47,964 bases of DNA from Candidatus Enterococcus stercoripullorum (GCA_019120335.1 DWVH01000041.1:1-47964); one strand, 5' to 3'; numbered from the stretch's first letter, positions 35,509 to 44,104 are shown. Notes: generated by a model from the sequence alone, not told the origin. Numbers and translations: made by a program.

Positions 35509-35691
35509 ATGCAATCAGAAAATAAACAAACCATCGCTAACCGTAAGTATAGAGAAAAGAACAGAGAAAAAACCAATCAACAAGCATATAAGCGATCTGG
35601 TAAATTATTCATCTTAAATTACGCATCTGAGGAAGATTTACAATTGTTTGAGAGTTACATACAAGAAAGAAGAAAAACACTAAAAGGCTAA
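35509..35691 (+). CDS. Small basic protein of plasmid type, 60 residues
   Basis: A basic N-terminal half (NRKYREKNREKTNQQAYKRS) and then LNYASEEDLQLFESYIQERRK. Similar small proteins with a KYREKNREK...ATEEDL pattern are common beside replication genes on Lactobacillales plasmids, from memory; their role is unclear. The ATG follows GAGGTG. A GCTAACC heptamer lies inside the gene at 35536. A regulatory role on these heptamers is a guess. Confidence 0.7.
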   Translation: MQSENKQTIANRKYREKNREKTNQQAYKRSGKLFILNYASEEDLQLFESYIQERRKTLKG

Positions 35692-35712
35692 CACATTATA
35701 GACTAGCCTTTT
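35683..35712 (+). terminator. Terminator of the small plasmid-type gene
   Basis: AAAGGCTA pairs with TAGCCTTT and Ts follow; the stem overlaps the stop codon. Confidence 0.75.
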
Positions 35713-35885
35713 TTATATCCCAAAATCTTTCATCCATTGAAAATTGTATAACTGCAATTTTCAACTCACTACGTACAAGAAAATACAAAATTATCCTAAG
35801 AATGTGTGAATAAGCAATTTCTCAAATCAAATCCACCCTCATACTTCCATTTTTTGCTATAATGAGAAAAAAACGGAGGAATACC

Positions 35886-36260
35886 ATGAATTTATTAGAA
35901 CATCTCGATATCCAAATCAAGCAAACTACCCCAGAAAAAGTCGAACTTTCGCTTATCGTCCGTGAAATCCATAAACAACCCTTTGGCATCATGCACGGAG
36001 GGATGAACGGTGTCTTGATTGAAACAGCATGTAGTTTAGGTGCAAATCAAAATGTCGCTCAAAACGAACATTGCGTCGGTGTCGATTTACAAGTCAATCA
36101 TTTGCGGGCAGTCACTTCAGGAGAATTAACCATCCGCGCAATCCCTGATAAAGTTGGCCGCACGATTCAGGTCTGGCAAGCCACCGTTTATCAAAAAGAG
36201 CAAAAAATCGCAGTTGGCCGTTGCACCCTCATGACGCAAAAAGCACAAACAAAAGACTAG
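35886..36260 (+). CDS. menI: Hotdog-fold thioesterase, probably DHNA-CoA hydrolase MenI
   Basis: 124 residues, PaaI-type hotdog fold. The motif IMHGGMNGVLIETACSLGAN carries the HGG and catalytic Glu, then VGVDLQVNHLRAV and the C-terminal VYQKEQKIAVGRCTL. The ATG at 35886 follows AACGGAGGA. It lies next to, and divergent from, the men operon, which otherwise lacks the thioesterase that releases dihydroxynaphthoate. That context supports MenI; the fold alone would allow other acyl-CoA substrates. Confidence 0.82.
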   Translation: MNLLEHLDIQIKQTTPEKVELSLIVREIHKQPFGIMHGGMNGVLIETACSLGANQNVAQNEHCVGVDLQVNHLRAVTSGELTIRAIPDKVGRTIQVWQATVYQKEQKIAVGRCTLMTQKAQTKD

Positions 36261-36292
36261 GACGGAAAATTCCCGTGCCTAGTCTTGTTTTG
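36253..36292 (+). terminator. menI terminator
   Basis: AAGACTAGGACGG pairs with CCGTGCCTAGTCTT, then GTTTTG. Confidence 0.82.
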
Positions 36293-36354
36293 TTGCTATT
36301 CGTTTTCTTCTACATATTAAGCGGTACATGCCCAACTTAAGAGATGGGTTTGCT

Positions 36355-36837
36355 TTATTTTTGTCTTCTCACCCATTTTTGAAAGACATGGGGATAAATA
36401 TTATCTTCGTCTAATACGCCGGGGATTTCTTCTACTAGCTCAAAATCACTAAAGTCAATTTCGCCAATATAAGCATCTCCTGTAAATTCCGCATCAATCA
36501 ACGTACGATAAATCACATCTGTATACGGCAAGAATAAGCGAAAAATATCACCACCGCCTCCAACGTGCAAGTCTTCTACAGCTAATACTTCTTCTGGTGA
36601 GTGAATAATTTCAGCATTTTCATATAGTGGCAACTCATTTTGACGGGTGCAAACATAAATCTTCTTATAAGCTTTGGATCTTTTGCCTAGCCCTTCATAC
36701 GTTTTTCGCCCCATCACTAAGGTCCCGTTCATCGTTTTGCTCTTAAAAAAATTCAAATCATTCGGTAATTTCCATGGTAATAACCCATCCTTACCAATCA
36801 AACCATTTTTATCCTGCGCCCAAATTGCTGTTATCAT
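36355..36837 (-). CDS. folA: Dihydrofolate reductase
   Basis: 160 residues. It reduces dihydrofolate with NADPH and is the trimethoprim target. The N-terminus AIWAQDKNGLIGKDGLLPWKL, the substrate Asp in LPNDLNFFK, VMGRKTYEGL and the GGGGDIFRLFLPYTDVIY block fit. thyA is not next to it, unlike in many relatives. The ATG follows AAAGGAG. Confidence 0.96.
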   Translation of the reverse strand: MITAIWAQDKNGLIGKDGLLPWKLPNDLNFFKSKTMNGTLVMGRKTYEGLGKRSKAYKKIYVCTRQNELPLYENAEIIHSPEEVLAVEDLHVGGGGDIFRLFLPYTDVIYRTLIDAEFTGDAYIGEIDFSDFELVEEIPGVLDEDNIYPHVFQKWVRRQK

Positions 36838-36957
36838 CTGTATGTCTCCTTTTGTTCGTTTTTTTCATTATAACGAATCTCAAAGAAGAAAGAAATACTG
36901 AATCAAACTTCCATATGGTATAATCAATATAGAATGTAGTATGAGGAGGGGATTAGC

Positions 36958-37311
36958 ATGGCTTATTTTTCTTTAAGTTTATTATTCGAAGCTTTTGAGG
37001 CAAAAACAAAAATCTCTAGAAAAGCTTATGAACATCGCATCGTTTTAGTACAATTTCCAGCAAAACCTGACAAAGCGACACTAATTGAGTATTGTAAGCA
37101 GCATTTGACCGAAGAACCTTATCAAACAGCTGACGATACACTTGATTTTTGGCAAGTAAGCAAAATAATCGACTGTTTTGAATTAGTTGAAGAAGTTCCC
37201 GAAAACATCCATACGCCGCTTGAAGTATACAGTAGATATTTTGATGACTTTGATATTACTCGCGAAGAAATTCTTGAAAAATATTTTTCTGATTACGTGT
37301 ATGAAGATTAG
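36958..37311 (+). CDS. DUF4288-like protein
   Basis: 117 residues, acidic, no signal or membrane segment. The start YFSLSLLFEAFEAKT and the middle DDTLDFWQVSKIIDCFEL with VYSRYFDDFD resemble DUF4288 proteins, as I recall them. GGAGGG precedes the ATG. It is a single-gene unit between divergent folA and convergent usp. Function unknown. Confidence 0.75.
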   Translation: MAYFSLSLLFEAFEAKTKISRKAYEHRIVLVQFPAKPDKATLIEYCKQHLTEEPYQTADDTLDFWQVSKIIDCFELVEEVPENIHTPLEVYSRYFDDFDITREEILEKYFSDYVYED

Positions 37312-37335
37312 GCAAATGAGTCAATAACCCAAATT

Positions 37336-37379
37336 AAAAAAGCAAATCTATCTGTTGGGGCAGACGGATTTGCTTTTTT
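37336..37379. terminator. Bidirectional terminator between the DUF4288 gene and usp
   Basis: AAAAAGCAAATCTATCTG pairs with CAGACGGATTTGCTTTTT. Confidence 0.9.
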
Positions 37380-37415
37380 AAAGTAAACAATTACAAAAAC
37401 TTGATAAGAGCTAAA

Positions 37416-37874
37416 TTAATGGGTTGGACGAGTAGTATTGTCCATGTGGGTTTTCACTACGAATACATCCACTTTTGAATTTTGAACGATAAAATCAGTT
37501 GTAGAACCGATGAATAGACGGGTAAATGAGTTCGTACCACTTGCCCCCATCATGATTAAATCGGCATTTTGATCTTTGGCAGTTTCAAGAATGGCATTTT
37601 TTGCACTACCTACTTCTAGAATCGTTTTACAATTAATATTATCTTTAGCTGCATCTTCAGCATAATCTTCTAGAAATTCTTTTGCAGTATTCATTAATGG
37701 ATCAATTTCGAATCCACCGCCGTAATCATGCATTGCGATTCCAGATGTATCGACAACAGATAATACGATTAAGTGTGCATTCGTTTGTTTGGCATAACGT
37801 TTTGCTTTTTGATAAGCTAAATCCGCTAAAATGGAACCATCGATTGGTACCAAGATTCTATGATAATTTGCCAT
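37416..37874 (-). CDS. Universal stress protein (UspA family)
   Basis: 152 residues, one Usp domain. The start is ILVPIDGSILADLAYQKA, and the ATP-binding stretch GASGTNSFTRLFIGSTTDFIV keeps the G-2x-G-9x-G(S/T) pattern, so it is the nucleotide-binding type. The ATG follows AGAAGGGA. Single gene. The C-terminal tail TRPTH is extra. Confidence 0.95.
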   Translation of the reverse strand: MANYHRILVPIDGSILADLAYQKAKRYAKQTNAHLIVLSVVDTSGIAMHDYGGGFEIDPLMNTAKEFLEDYAEDAAKDNINCKTILEVGSAKNAILETAKDQNADLIMMGASGTNSFTRLFIGSTTDFIVQNSKVDVFVVKTHMDNTTRPTH

Positions 37875-37949
37875 ACGACATCCCTTCTTTCCTATATCTA
37901 TATTTTACCGCGTTTTTTCGTGAATTCAACAACAAATTGCCTTGACGAA

Positions 37950-38534
37950 TTACTTTTTTTCTGCTTCGTTCGGATTGACAATTTCTAATAAAATAAACTT
38001 CTCATCTTTATAGGCGAATTTTAAAATGCAGCAGTTCCCTAAACGTTGCTGAGTATCCGTTTTCGCAAACTCCTCCCAAACACGCATAAAATTACGACAA
38101 GCAGCGCCATGAGAGACGACCAGAGTAGGCAAATCATTATTCACTTCTTGCATAATTGCTTGCATGGTGTCGTTCATTCGCTGCATCAGTTGTTCTTGAC
38201 TTTCTCCGCCATAATACACAAAAAAGTCGCCATAAGGTAGCGGTGGGTTTAAAAATTCTGGTTCTCCTTCAAAGCGACCAAAATTCCATTCTTTCAAGCC
38301 TTTTTTACGTTGGTAAGGCAAGTCACAAACAATTTCTAAAGTATCACAAGCTCGCTCTTGAGTCGATGCATAAGCCTGACCAAACTGGATACCTTGTGAT
38401 TGAAAATATTGTCTTGCTTGCCGGGCCTGTTCTTTACCTAATTCAGTTAAGGGCGAATCACACCAGCCTTGTACTTTTTTTAATTCGTTAAAAAGTGTCT
38501 GTCCATGCCGCATTAAATATACGATTTTTACCAT
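37950..38534 (-). CDS. Histidine phosphatase family protein (phosphoglycerate-mutase-like)
   Basis: 194 residues. The catalytic RHG motif is in VYLMRHGQTLFNE, and the second His is in LVVSHGAACRNF; FGQAYASTQERACDT and WNFGRFEG complete the site. The short length and missing glycolytic-mutase insertion point to a broad phosphatase rather than the glycolytic enzyme. The ATG at 38534 is 6 bases from AGGGA; the ATG at 38540 touches it. Confidence 0.9.
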   Translation of the reverse strand: MVKIVYLMRHGQTLFNELKKVQGWCDSPLTELGKEQARQARQYFQSQGIQFGQAYASTQERACDTLEIVCDLPYQRKKGLKEWNFGRFEGEPEFLNPPLPYGDFFVYYGGESQEQLMQRMNDTMQAIMQEVNNDLPTLVVSHGAACRNFMRVWEEFAKTDTQQRLGNCCILKFAYKDEKFILLEIVNPNEAEKK

Positions 38535-38705
38535 TGTCATTCCCTACTGTCAAAAAAACTTATTCCAACAAATCCATTAATATTATTAATCAAATGAATT
38601 TAGAATAGTACTCAATATTTTACTCATATATTTGCAGTACCATTTTAGCTTTTTTAGATAGAATTTAAAAGTCACTAATTTACATTCAACTTGTCAAAAA
38701 TTATT

Positions 38706-38742
38706 AAAAATGGACACCTTAATTCAAAATCAAGATGTCCAC
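38706..38742 (-). terminator. PTS-aldolase operon terminator
   Basis: On the minus strand TGGACATCTTGA pairs with TTAAGGTGTCCA, then TTTTT. Confidence 0.85.
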
Positions 38743-38763
38743 AACAAAATTTACTTATCCATA

Positions 38764-39663
38764 TTAGTTAAACTCTGCTCTCCAAGCTGGTGTAGCTGCT
38801 TCACGATATAGTTTTGCTTTACCAATAGAATTAAATAAATTCATCTTAAATTTAATCACTTCTTTGGCAGCTGCAATACATTCAGGGTTAATAACATTTG
38901 GATCCCACCACTCAGTATTTGCAAGAATTTCACGACATTTTTTATAATAAGCATATTTATAATCAGATGAGATATTCACTTTTTGAATACCGATTTTTAC
39001 AGCTTGTGCAATTTCTTCATCAGGATTTGCAGAACCACCATGAAGAACTAGCGGAATATCAACTACTTCTTTAATTGATTCTAAAACATCCATTCGTAAT
39101 TTTGGTTTAATTCCTTTTGGATAGATTCCATGCGCAGTACCAATTGCGACTGCCAAAGTGTCAATTCCAGTTTCTTCAACAAATCTCTTAGCATCAGCCG
39201 GATCAGTATAAATTACTTCAGTTACGCCACCTTCTACTGATGTTCCAGTACTACCAATTGTACCTAATTCACCTTCAACAGAAACGCCAATTTTATGACA
39301 AACATCCACAACTTCTTTAGTTACTTTAATATTTTCTTCAAATGGAAGTAGAGAACCATCAATCATTACTGAACTGAATCCGCAATGAATTGCACGTAAA
39401 ATAGATGCTAAGGAATCGCCATGATCCATATGAACTACAAATGGGACAGGACTATTTTTTACTCGTTCAACTACATATTGGAAAAATTCGTCTTTTGAAT
39501 ATTCTAATTCTGTCGGGTGTACAGCGATGATAGCCGGTGAATCATTTTCTTCAGCAGCTTCAACAACAGTTCTAAACAAATTACTGTCTGAAATATTAAA
39601 TGCTCCAACAGCAAAATGATTTTCTTTCGCAACTTCTAACAATTGATTCATGTTTAATAACAT
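38764..39663 (-). CDS. Class II ketose-phosphate aldolase (first of two, distal)
   Basis: 299 residues, zinc-dependent TIM barrel. Zinc ligands are in VVHMDHGDS, TAHGIYPKG and LVLHGGSANPDEE; the phosphate loop is VNISSDYKYA. The block VMIDGSLLPFEENI matches the GatY/KbaY/FbaA group. It is the last gene of the PTS operon, 12 bases after its paralogue. The ATG follows GAGGTGAAG. The substrate is unknown: ketose-1-phosphate or ketose-1,6-bisphosphate are the likely choices. Confidence 0.9.
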   Translation of the reverse strand: MLLNMNQLLEVAKENHFAVGAFNISDSNLFRTVVEAAEENDSPAIIAVHPTELEYSKDEFFQYVVERVKNSPVPFVVHMDHGDSLASILRAIHCGFSSVMIDGSLLPFEENIKVTKEVVDVCHKIGVSVEGELGTIGSTGTSVEGGVTEVIYTDPADAKRFVEETGIDTLAVAIGTAHGIYPKGIKPKLRMDVLESIKEVVDIPLVLHGGSANPDEEIAQAVKIGIQKVNISSDYKYAYYKKCREILANTEWWDPNVINPECIAAAKEVIKFKMNLFNSIGKAKLYREAATPAWRAEFN

Positions 39664-39675
39664 TTATCTTCACCT

Positions 39676-40527
39676 CTATATTTTATTTACCGAATTTGTT
39701 AATTCGATGTATGTCATAATAACTTTTTTACCCACTTCTAAACTTTCAGTTAGCACTTTGGGATAATCTGCATTAGGATTATCTTGTAACACATTTTTAA
39801 GATAATTTCTCTGTGCTTTCATAAAATCAGAACCTACATTTATTTTGTTGATTCCTAATTTGACTGACTCTTTTATTACTTGCTCTCCAGCACCAGAACC
39901 ACCATGTAATACTAAGGCAGCACCAGTAGCTTCTTTTATGGTCTTAATAATGTCTAATTTGAACTGTGGAATATACCCTTCAGGATAATCTCCATGTGAT
40001 GATCCATATGATATAGCTAAGCAATCAACCTGAGTCTTATTAATAAATTCAATTGCCTCTTCCGGTTTTGTAAACATCTGTTGATCAGTGTAATGATCTC
40101 CACTAACTGCTCCCATGCAGCCAACTTCAGCTTCTACACCTGTTCCAAAACTTTCTGCAAATTTTAATATTTCATTTGTAGTTTCGATATTTTCTTGAAG
40201 TGAGTACATAGATGCATCCATCATCACTCCAGAAAATCCAAGTTGTATACATTTTTTTACAAATACTTTATTTTGACCATGATCTAAGCTAATTGCTACC
40301 GCCGTCGAACTATCTTCAGCCAATTTTTTTATTCCTTCAAAAATATATTTCGCAGCTAAATGATTTTCTAGATGTTCTTGAAGTAAATTAACAATGATAG
40401 GTGCTTTTAACTCACTTGCGGCATCAATCACTGCCTTTGCCATATCAACATTAATACAATTAACTGCTAACACAGCATAATTTTCTTTATTAGCCTTTTC
40501 AAGCAATGTCTTCATAGATACAAACAT
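39676..40527 (-). CDS. Class II ketose-phosphate aldolase (second of two)
   Basis: 283 residues, same family as its downstream neighbour but clearly divergent. Zinc ligands are in AISLDHGQN, SSHGDYPEG and LVLHGGSGAGEQ; the phosphate loop is INVGSDFMKAQ. The SYGSSHGDYP block differs from AIGTAHGIYP in the other copy, so the two may act on different sugar isomers or form a hetero-oligomer like the GatY/GatZ pair. It follows the EIIC gene by 14 bases. Confidence 0.9.
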   Translation of the reverse strand: MFVSMKTLLEKANKENYAVLAVNCINVDMAKAVIDAASELKAPIIVNLLQEHLENHLAAKYIFEGIKKLAEDSSTAVAISLDHGQNKVFVKKCIQLGFSGVMMDASMYSLQENIETTNEILKFAESFGTGVEAEVGCMGAVSGDHYTDQQMFTKPEEAIEFINKTQVDCLAISYGSSHGDYPEGYIPQFKLDIIKTIKEATGAALVLHGGSGAGEQVIKESVKLGINKINVGSDFMKAQRNYLKNVLQDNPNADYPKVLTESLEVGKKVIMTYIELTNSVNKI

Positions 40528-40541
40528 CTACATCAACCTTT

Positions 40542-41633
40542 CTAGTTAATTGTGATACTTGATAAATCTACTTCTTCTTCAACTTCTTCAGCAATATTAG
40601 CTGCTTGTTCTTCAGTTAATGGTTTTTTCAATAATACAAGTAAAACAGCAGTAACAGCAGAACCAATAAGCAACGCAAGTACTGCAACTAATGGTTGTGA
40701 CATAGCTGGAATAACGAATACACCACCGCTAGGAACAGGACTGCCATTTCCGAAACTAAAACTAATTGCACCACACACTCCACAACCAATAGAAGTTGAA
40801 ATTACAGTTCTAACCAAATCATTCATTGCGATTGGGATAACGCCTTCACTAATCATGCATAATCCCATTGGAAATGCGACTTTTATAGCTTCTACTTCTT
40901 GGTTTGTAAAAATACGTTTTTTCACTACTTTAGATAATAATAAACCTAGCGTAACACCAATTGGAGGTACCATTGCTGCCAATACTTTGATTCCCTCAGG
41001 TCCTGTGATTCCTTCGAGTAAAAGTCCATCACAGATTAAATTAGGAACTTTAGAAATTGCACCACCATAATCAATACATCCAATAGCACCAATAATAAAT
41101 CCATATAGAACTTTTTGAGATTGATCTAGTCCAACAATGAAGTTAGTTAATCCACCTGTAATCCAAACAATTGGTGTACCTAAAACAAAGTACATAATTA
41201 ATCCGCCAATCATTGCAGTTATGGTTGGAATAATCATCATTGGCATTAAAGCCTCTGCCCATCTTGGAACCTTTAAGTATTTACGAATAACTACAGCAAT
41301 ATATCCGGCCAAGAAACCACCAATAATCCCACCTAAGAAACCTGCACCTAAGAATGATGCAATTTGTCCCATTAAGAAACCAGGAGCAATACCAGGTCTA
41401 TCCGCGATAGAGAATGCAATATACCCTGCAATAAATGATGGCAGCAAACCCATACCAAGCACCCCAAGTGAAGTAAATGCGCTTGGAACTGTCATTTTAG
41501 CTAAATCAGTAACAACTTGTCCTCCCATTAAGTTCCCTACAGCAATCAACAAACCAGACGCAACAACTAAAGGAAGCATATAACTAATTGCTGTTAATAA
41601 GTGTCGTTTAATCTCTCCTAAAACTTTTTTCAT
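40542..41633 (-). CDS. PTS fructose-family EIIC permease
   Basis: 363 residues, with about ten membrane segments, EIIC of the fructose-mannitol class (YMLPLVVASGLLIAVGNLMGG, GFLGGIIGGFLAGYIAV, FPMGLCMISEGVIPIAMNDL, GNGSPVPSGGVFVIPAM). The ATG at 41633 is 9 bases from GAGGAG; a TTG at 41639 is in frame. The EIIB and EIIA components are separate genes just upstream, in the order A-B-C. Confidence 0.94.
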   Translation of the reverse strand: MKKVLGEIKRHLLTAISYMLPLVVASGLLIAVGNLMGGQVVTDLAKMTVPSAFTSLGVLGMGLLPSFIAGYIAFSIADRPGIAPGFLMGQIASFLGAGFLGGIIGGFLAGYIAVVIRKYLKVPRWAEALMPMMIIPTITAMIGGLIMYFVLGTPIVWITGGLTNFIVGLDQSQKVLYGFIIGAIGCIDYGGAISKVPNLICDGLLLEGITGPEGIKVLAAMVPPIGVTLGLLLSKVVKKRIFTNQEVEAIKVAFPMGLCMISEGVIPIAMNDLVRTVISTSIGCGVCGAISFSFGNGSPVPSGGVFVIPAMSQPLVAVLALLIGSAVTAVLLVLLKKPLTEEQAANIAEEVEEEVDLSSITIN

Positions 41634-41649
41634 ACACAAACACTCCTCT

Positions 41650-41961
41650 CTATTTATTTAATTCGCTTTCAATTTTTTGAATCAGTTGTTTCGGCGCTTT
41701 AACTACAATACTTGTTGGCACTTTAACAACTTTTTTCCCATCAAAACGTTCTGTTCCAGTAATAGCAATATCAACTGCAAGTATGACAACATCAGCTTCT
41801 TTAATATCTTTTTCTGCCAACTCATCTTCTGTACCAATAGTACCTTGAGTTTCAATATGAATTTCATGGCCTAAATCTTTTGCTGCCTTTAATAATTTTT
41901 CTTTTGCAATATAGGTATGTGCAATACCAGATGTACATGCTGCAACTCCAACAATTTTCAT
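41650..41961 (-). CDS. PTS fructose-family EIIB
   Basis: 103 residues. The phosphocysteine is in VAACTSGIAHTYIAKEKL, and HEIHIETQGTIGTEDEL is the conserved second block. It accepts phosphate from EIIA and passes it to the sugar in EIIC. GGAGGA precedes the ATG. The gap to the EIIA gene is 69 bases, the longest within the operon. Confidence 0.95.
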   Translation of the reverse strand: MKIVGVAACTSGIAHTYIAKEKLLKAAKDLGHEIHIETQGTIGTEDELAEKDIKEADVVILAVDIAITGTERFDGKKVVKVPTSIVVKAPKQLIQKIESELNK

Positions 41962-42030
41962 AATAATTCCTCCAAAACGTTTCTTATTTTTATTAAATAA
42001 TTCCCACGACTAAAATACTCAACTATTAAA

Positions 42031-42498
42031 CTAATCTCGCTGAGTGATCATTCCAAAAAGCTCATCCTCATTTTCAGCTTTTTGAAGTGCAACTAAAAAC
42101 TCATCATCAGCTAGCATAATTGCGACTTTTTGAAGTAATTTAATATGTGGTGTAGTCGCATCTGAGTTTTTAACTGCAAATAACAAAATCACCTCCACTG
42201 GTTTATCATCTAATGAACCCCATTCAATTGGTTGCTTTGTTTTACCAATTGCAATTGTAGTGTTGATTACACTTTCTGATTTTCCATGGGGAATTGCAAT
42301 TCCTTTTCCTAGACCTGTTAACCCTTCTTCTTCTCTTGCTAAAACATCTGCATAGAAATCATCAACATCATTAATATATCCAGTATTAAATAATTGATTA
42401 CATAATGCTTTTAAAACTTCTTCTTTTGTAGTTCCTTCAATATCAACTAATACATTTTCTCTATTAATTACATTTTTTAAATCCATTGACCCTAACAT
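42031..42498 (-). CDS. PTS fructose-family EIIA
   Basis: 155 residues. The active His is in GLGKGIAIPHGKSESV; VEVILLFAVKN and HIKLLQKVAIMLAD follow. GGAGG at 7 bases supports the ATG at 42498, which overlaps the regulator gene by 7 bases. It phosphorylates EIIB and probably also the PRD regulator. Confidence 0.95.
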   Translation of the reverse strand: MLGSMDLKNVINRENVLVDIEGTTKEEVLKALCNQLFNTGYINDVDDFYADVLAREEEGLTGLGKGIAIPHGKSESVINTTIAIGKTKQPIEWGSLDDKPVEVILLFAVKNSDATTPHIKLLQKVAIMLADDEFLVALQKAENEDELFGMITQRD

Positions 42499-43955
42499 TG
42501 TAATTCCTCCAAACGTTTTCTTAATGCTTTCTTATCGCTTTCTGTAAATATCGCATTTACTAAAATACATGGGATTCCGTATGTTTCATTCATTTTAATT
42601 GTTGATACGATTAAATCGATATCTTTAAATCGAGATAAACTAATTGACTTCGTAAATTGATTAACAGATAAAGCTTCTACAATTTCAACTTCCGGTATGG
42701 ATTGCTTAATTTTTACTTTTAGTAATTCTGAAGTTCCCACACCACTAGAACAAATCACTAATATTTTTATTTTTTCAGGAATTTGTTCCATATATTTTGC
42801 AAAGTATAAAGTTAAAAAACCAATTTCATCATCAGAAACTGCATCATCTGATATAGTCGCTACAACCTCTTTTTTCAAAAACTCAAATAGTTCTCTGTAC
42901 TCTCTTTTTATGTCGATTAATAACTCATTTGAAATATTAATTCTTTGTTTAATTCTATAAAGCATCATTTTTAGATGTGGATATATTTCTGTAGCTAAAT
43001 CTTGAATTTCTACTTTAATATCAAAATGTTCTATCACTAATGAAGATATATTTTGTGCAATTTTCATAACACTAGATTCTCTATCAGAGAGTACATTATT
43101 CGTAACAAGCCTAGACGAATACAAATATTGAAAAAGGAAATAATTTTCTTCCTTATTTAACTTTTGTCCAATATATTCTTCAATATTGCTTATTATTTTT
43201 TTGCTGAGATTTAAAATATCTTGATTTTTTGAAATGACTTCTTGTGATATGAATTCCTCCGAGTTAGGCATTTTTGATAATTCCGGATTATTTTTATATC
43301 TTGAAATCATTACATACATATGAATAAAAATATTTTCATTATATGGATAAGAAATCTGTGTATTTAACTTACTTTCTATTTCCATTAATTGATTAGTAAT
43401 AAAATCAATATCCTGGTAAGTCATCATACTAGTCTTTGTTAAATACGTATCATTTAATAATATCTTTTTAGTATTCAAAATTTCAGCCATCAATTTTCTT
43501 ATTTGTTCTTCATTTCCAGAGATTCGAAACTCTTCTTTTCGCTTATTCAACTTTAATTGATAAGGGACTAATATTTCCCTAATTTTTTGAATATCTAATC
43601 GAATAGTCTCATCAGATACAAATTGTTGGCTGTATATTTGTTCAATCGAGGTATAATGAGGCGAGTTCAATAACAAACTAAAAATTACCTCCATTTGTCT
43701 TGAGGGATATTCACCTTGGATTTTTTCTAAGTGGATAGTTTGTTGATACTCATCATTATCTATTAACAAACCTCTTCCTCTTTCAGAGATAATTATTTCG
43801 TTTCCAGAATGAGATTGAGCATTAATCTTCTTAATCCGTCTATAAATAGTTTTGACAGACACATTTGTTAGTTCTGAAATTTTTTCAGCAGTAATCATAC
43901 TTTTACTGTTTAACAAAATGTTGATTATTTCTTGTTCCTTATTACTGAAAATCAT
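42492..43955 (-). CDS. PRD-domain transcriptional regulator of the PTS operon
   Basis: 487 residues. Residues ~1-60 are an HTH_11 domain (KISELTNVSVKTIYRRIKKI), a second helix-turn-helix-like region follows (SDETIRLDIQKIREIL), then two PRDs (~180-390) and a C-terminal EIIB-like domain with ICSSGVGTSELLKVK. It lacks the built-in EIIA of MtlR/LicR-type proteins, but EIIA is the next gene. The ATG at 43955 follows GGAGGTGATC; a GTG at 43970 is in frame. Activator role is inferred from the family. Confidence 0.9.
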   Translation of the reverse strand: MIFSNKEQEIINILLNSKSMITAEKISELTNVSVKTIYRRIKKINAQSHSGNEIIISERGRGLLIDNDEYQQTIHLEKIQGEYPSRQMEVIFSLLLNSPHYTSIEQIYSQQFVSDETIRLDIQKIREILVPYQLKLNKRKEEFRISGNEEQIRKLMAEILNTKKILLNDTYLTKTSMMTYQDIDFITNQLMEIESKLNTQISYPYNENIFIHMYVMISRYKNNPELSKMPNSEEFISQEVISKNQDILNLSKKIISNIEEYIGQKLNKEENYFLFQYLYSSRLVTNNVLSDRESSVMKIAQNISSLVIEHFDIKVEIQDLATEIYPHLKMMLYRIKQRINISNELLIDIKREYRELFEFLKKEVVATISDDAVSDDEIGFLTLYFAKYMEQIPEKIKILVICSSGVGTSELLKVKIKQSIPEVEIVEALSVNQFTKSISLSRFKDIDLIVSTIKMNETYGIPCILVNAIFTESDKKALRKRLEELQC

Positions 43956-43985
43956 CTTGATCACCTCCACATTTACATTTTACAT

Positions 43986-44040
43986 TTGAAACGCTTTCAA
44001 TTAAATATAAAAAAGTGTCTATTGCAATGGACATTTTTTT
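43986..44040 (-). promoter_or_regulatory. PTS operon control region: cre-like palindrome and hairpin
   Basis: TTGAAACGCTTTCAA (43986-44000) is a palindrome one base shorter than a standard cre. Beyond it, on the minus strand, ATGTC/GACAC around ATTGCAAT forms a hairpin with T6 (about 44008-44040). Confidence 0.45.
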
Positions 44041-44048
44041 ACGAAAAT

Positions 44049-44082
44049 AAAAAAAGAGTAGTCCGATATGATTGAACTACCC
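44049..44082 (-). terminator. manA terminator
   Basis: On the minus strand GTAGT pairs with ACTAC across a 13-base loop, then CTTTTTTT. Confidence 0.7.
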
Positions 44083-44104
44083 TTACTTTTACTATACATG
44101 TAGC

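Noticed and set aside
40552-41583. Long plus-strand frames opposite the EIIC gene
   Set aside because: Antisense shadows without ribosome sites; EIIC on the other strand has clear family motifs.
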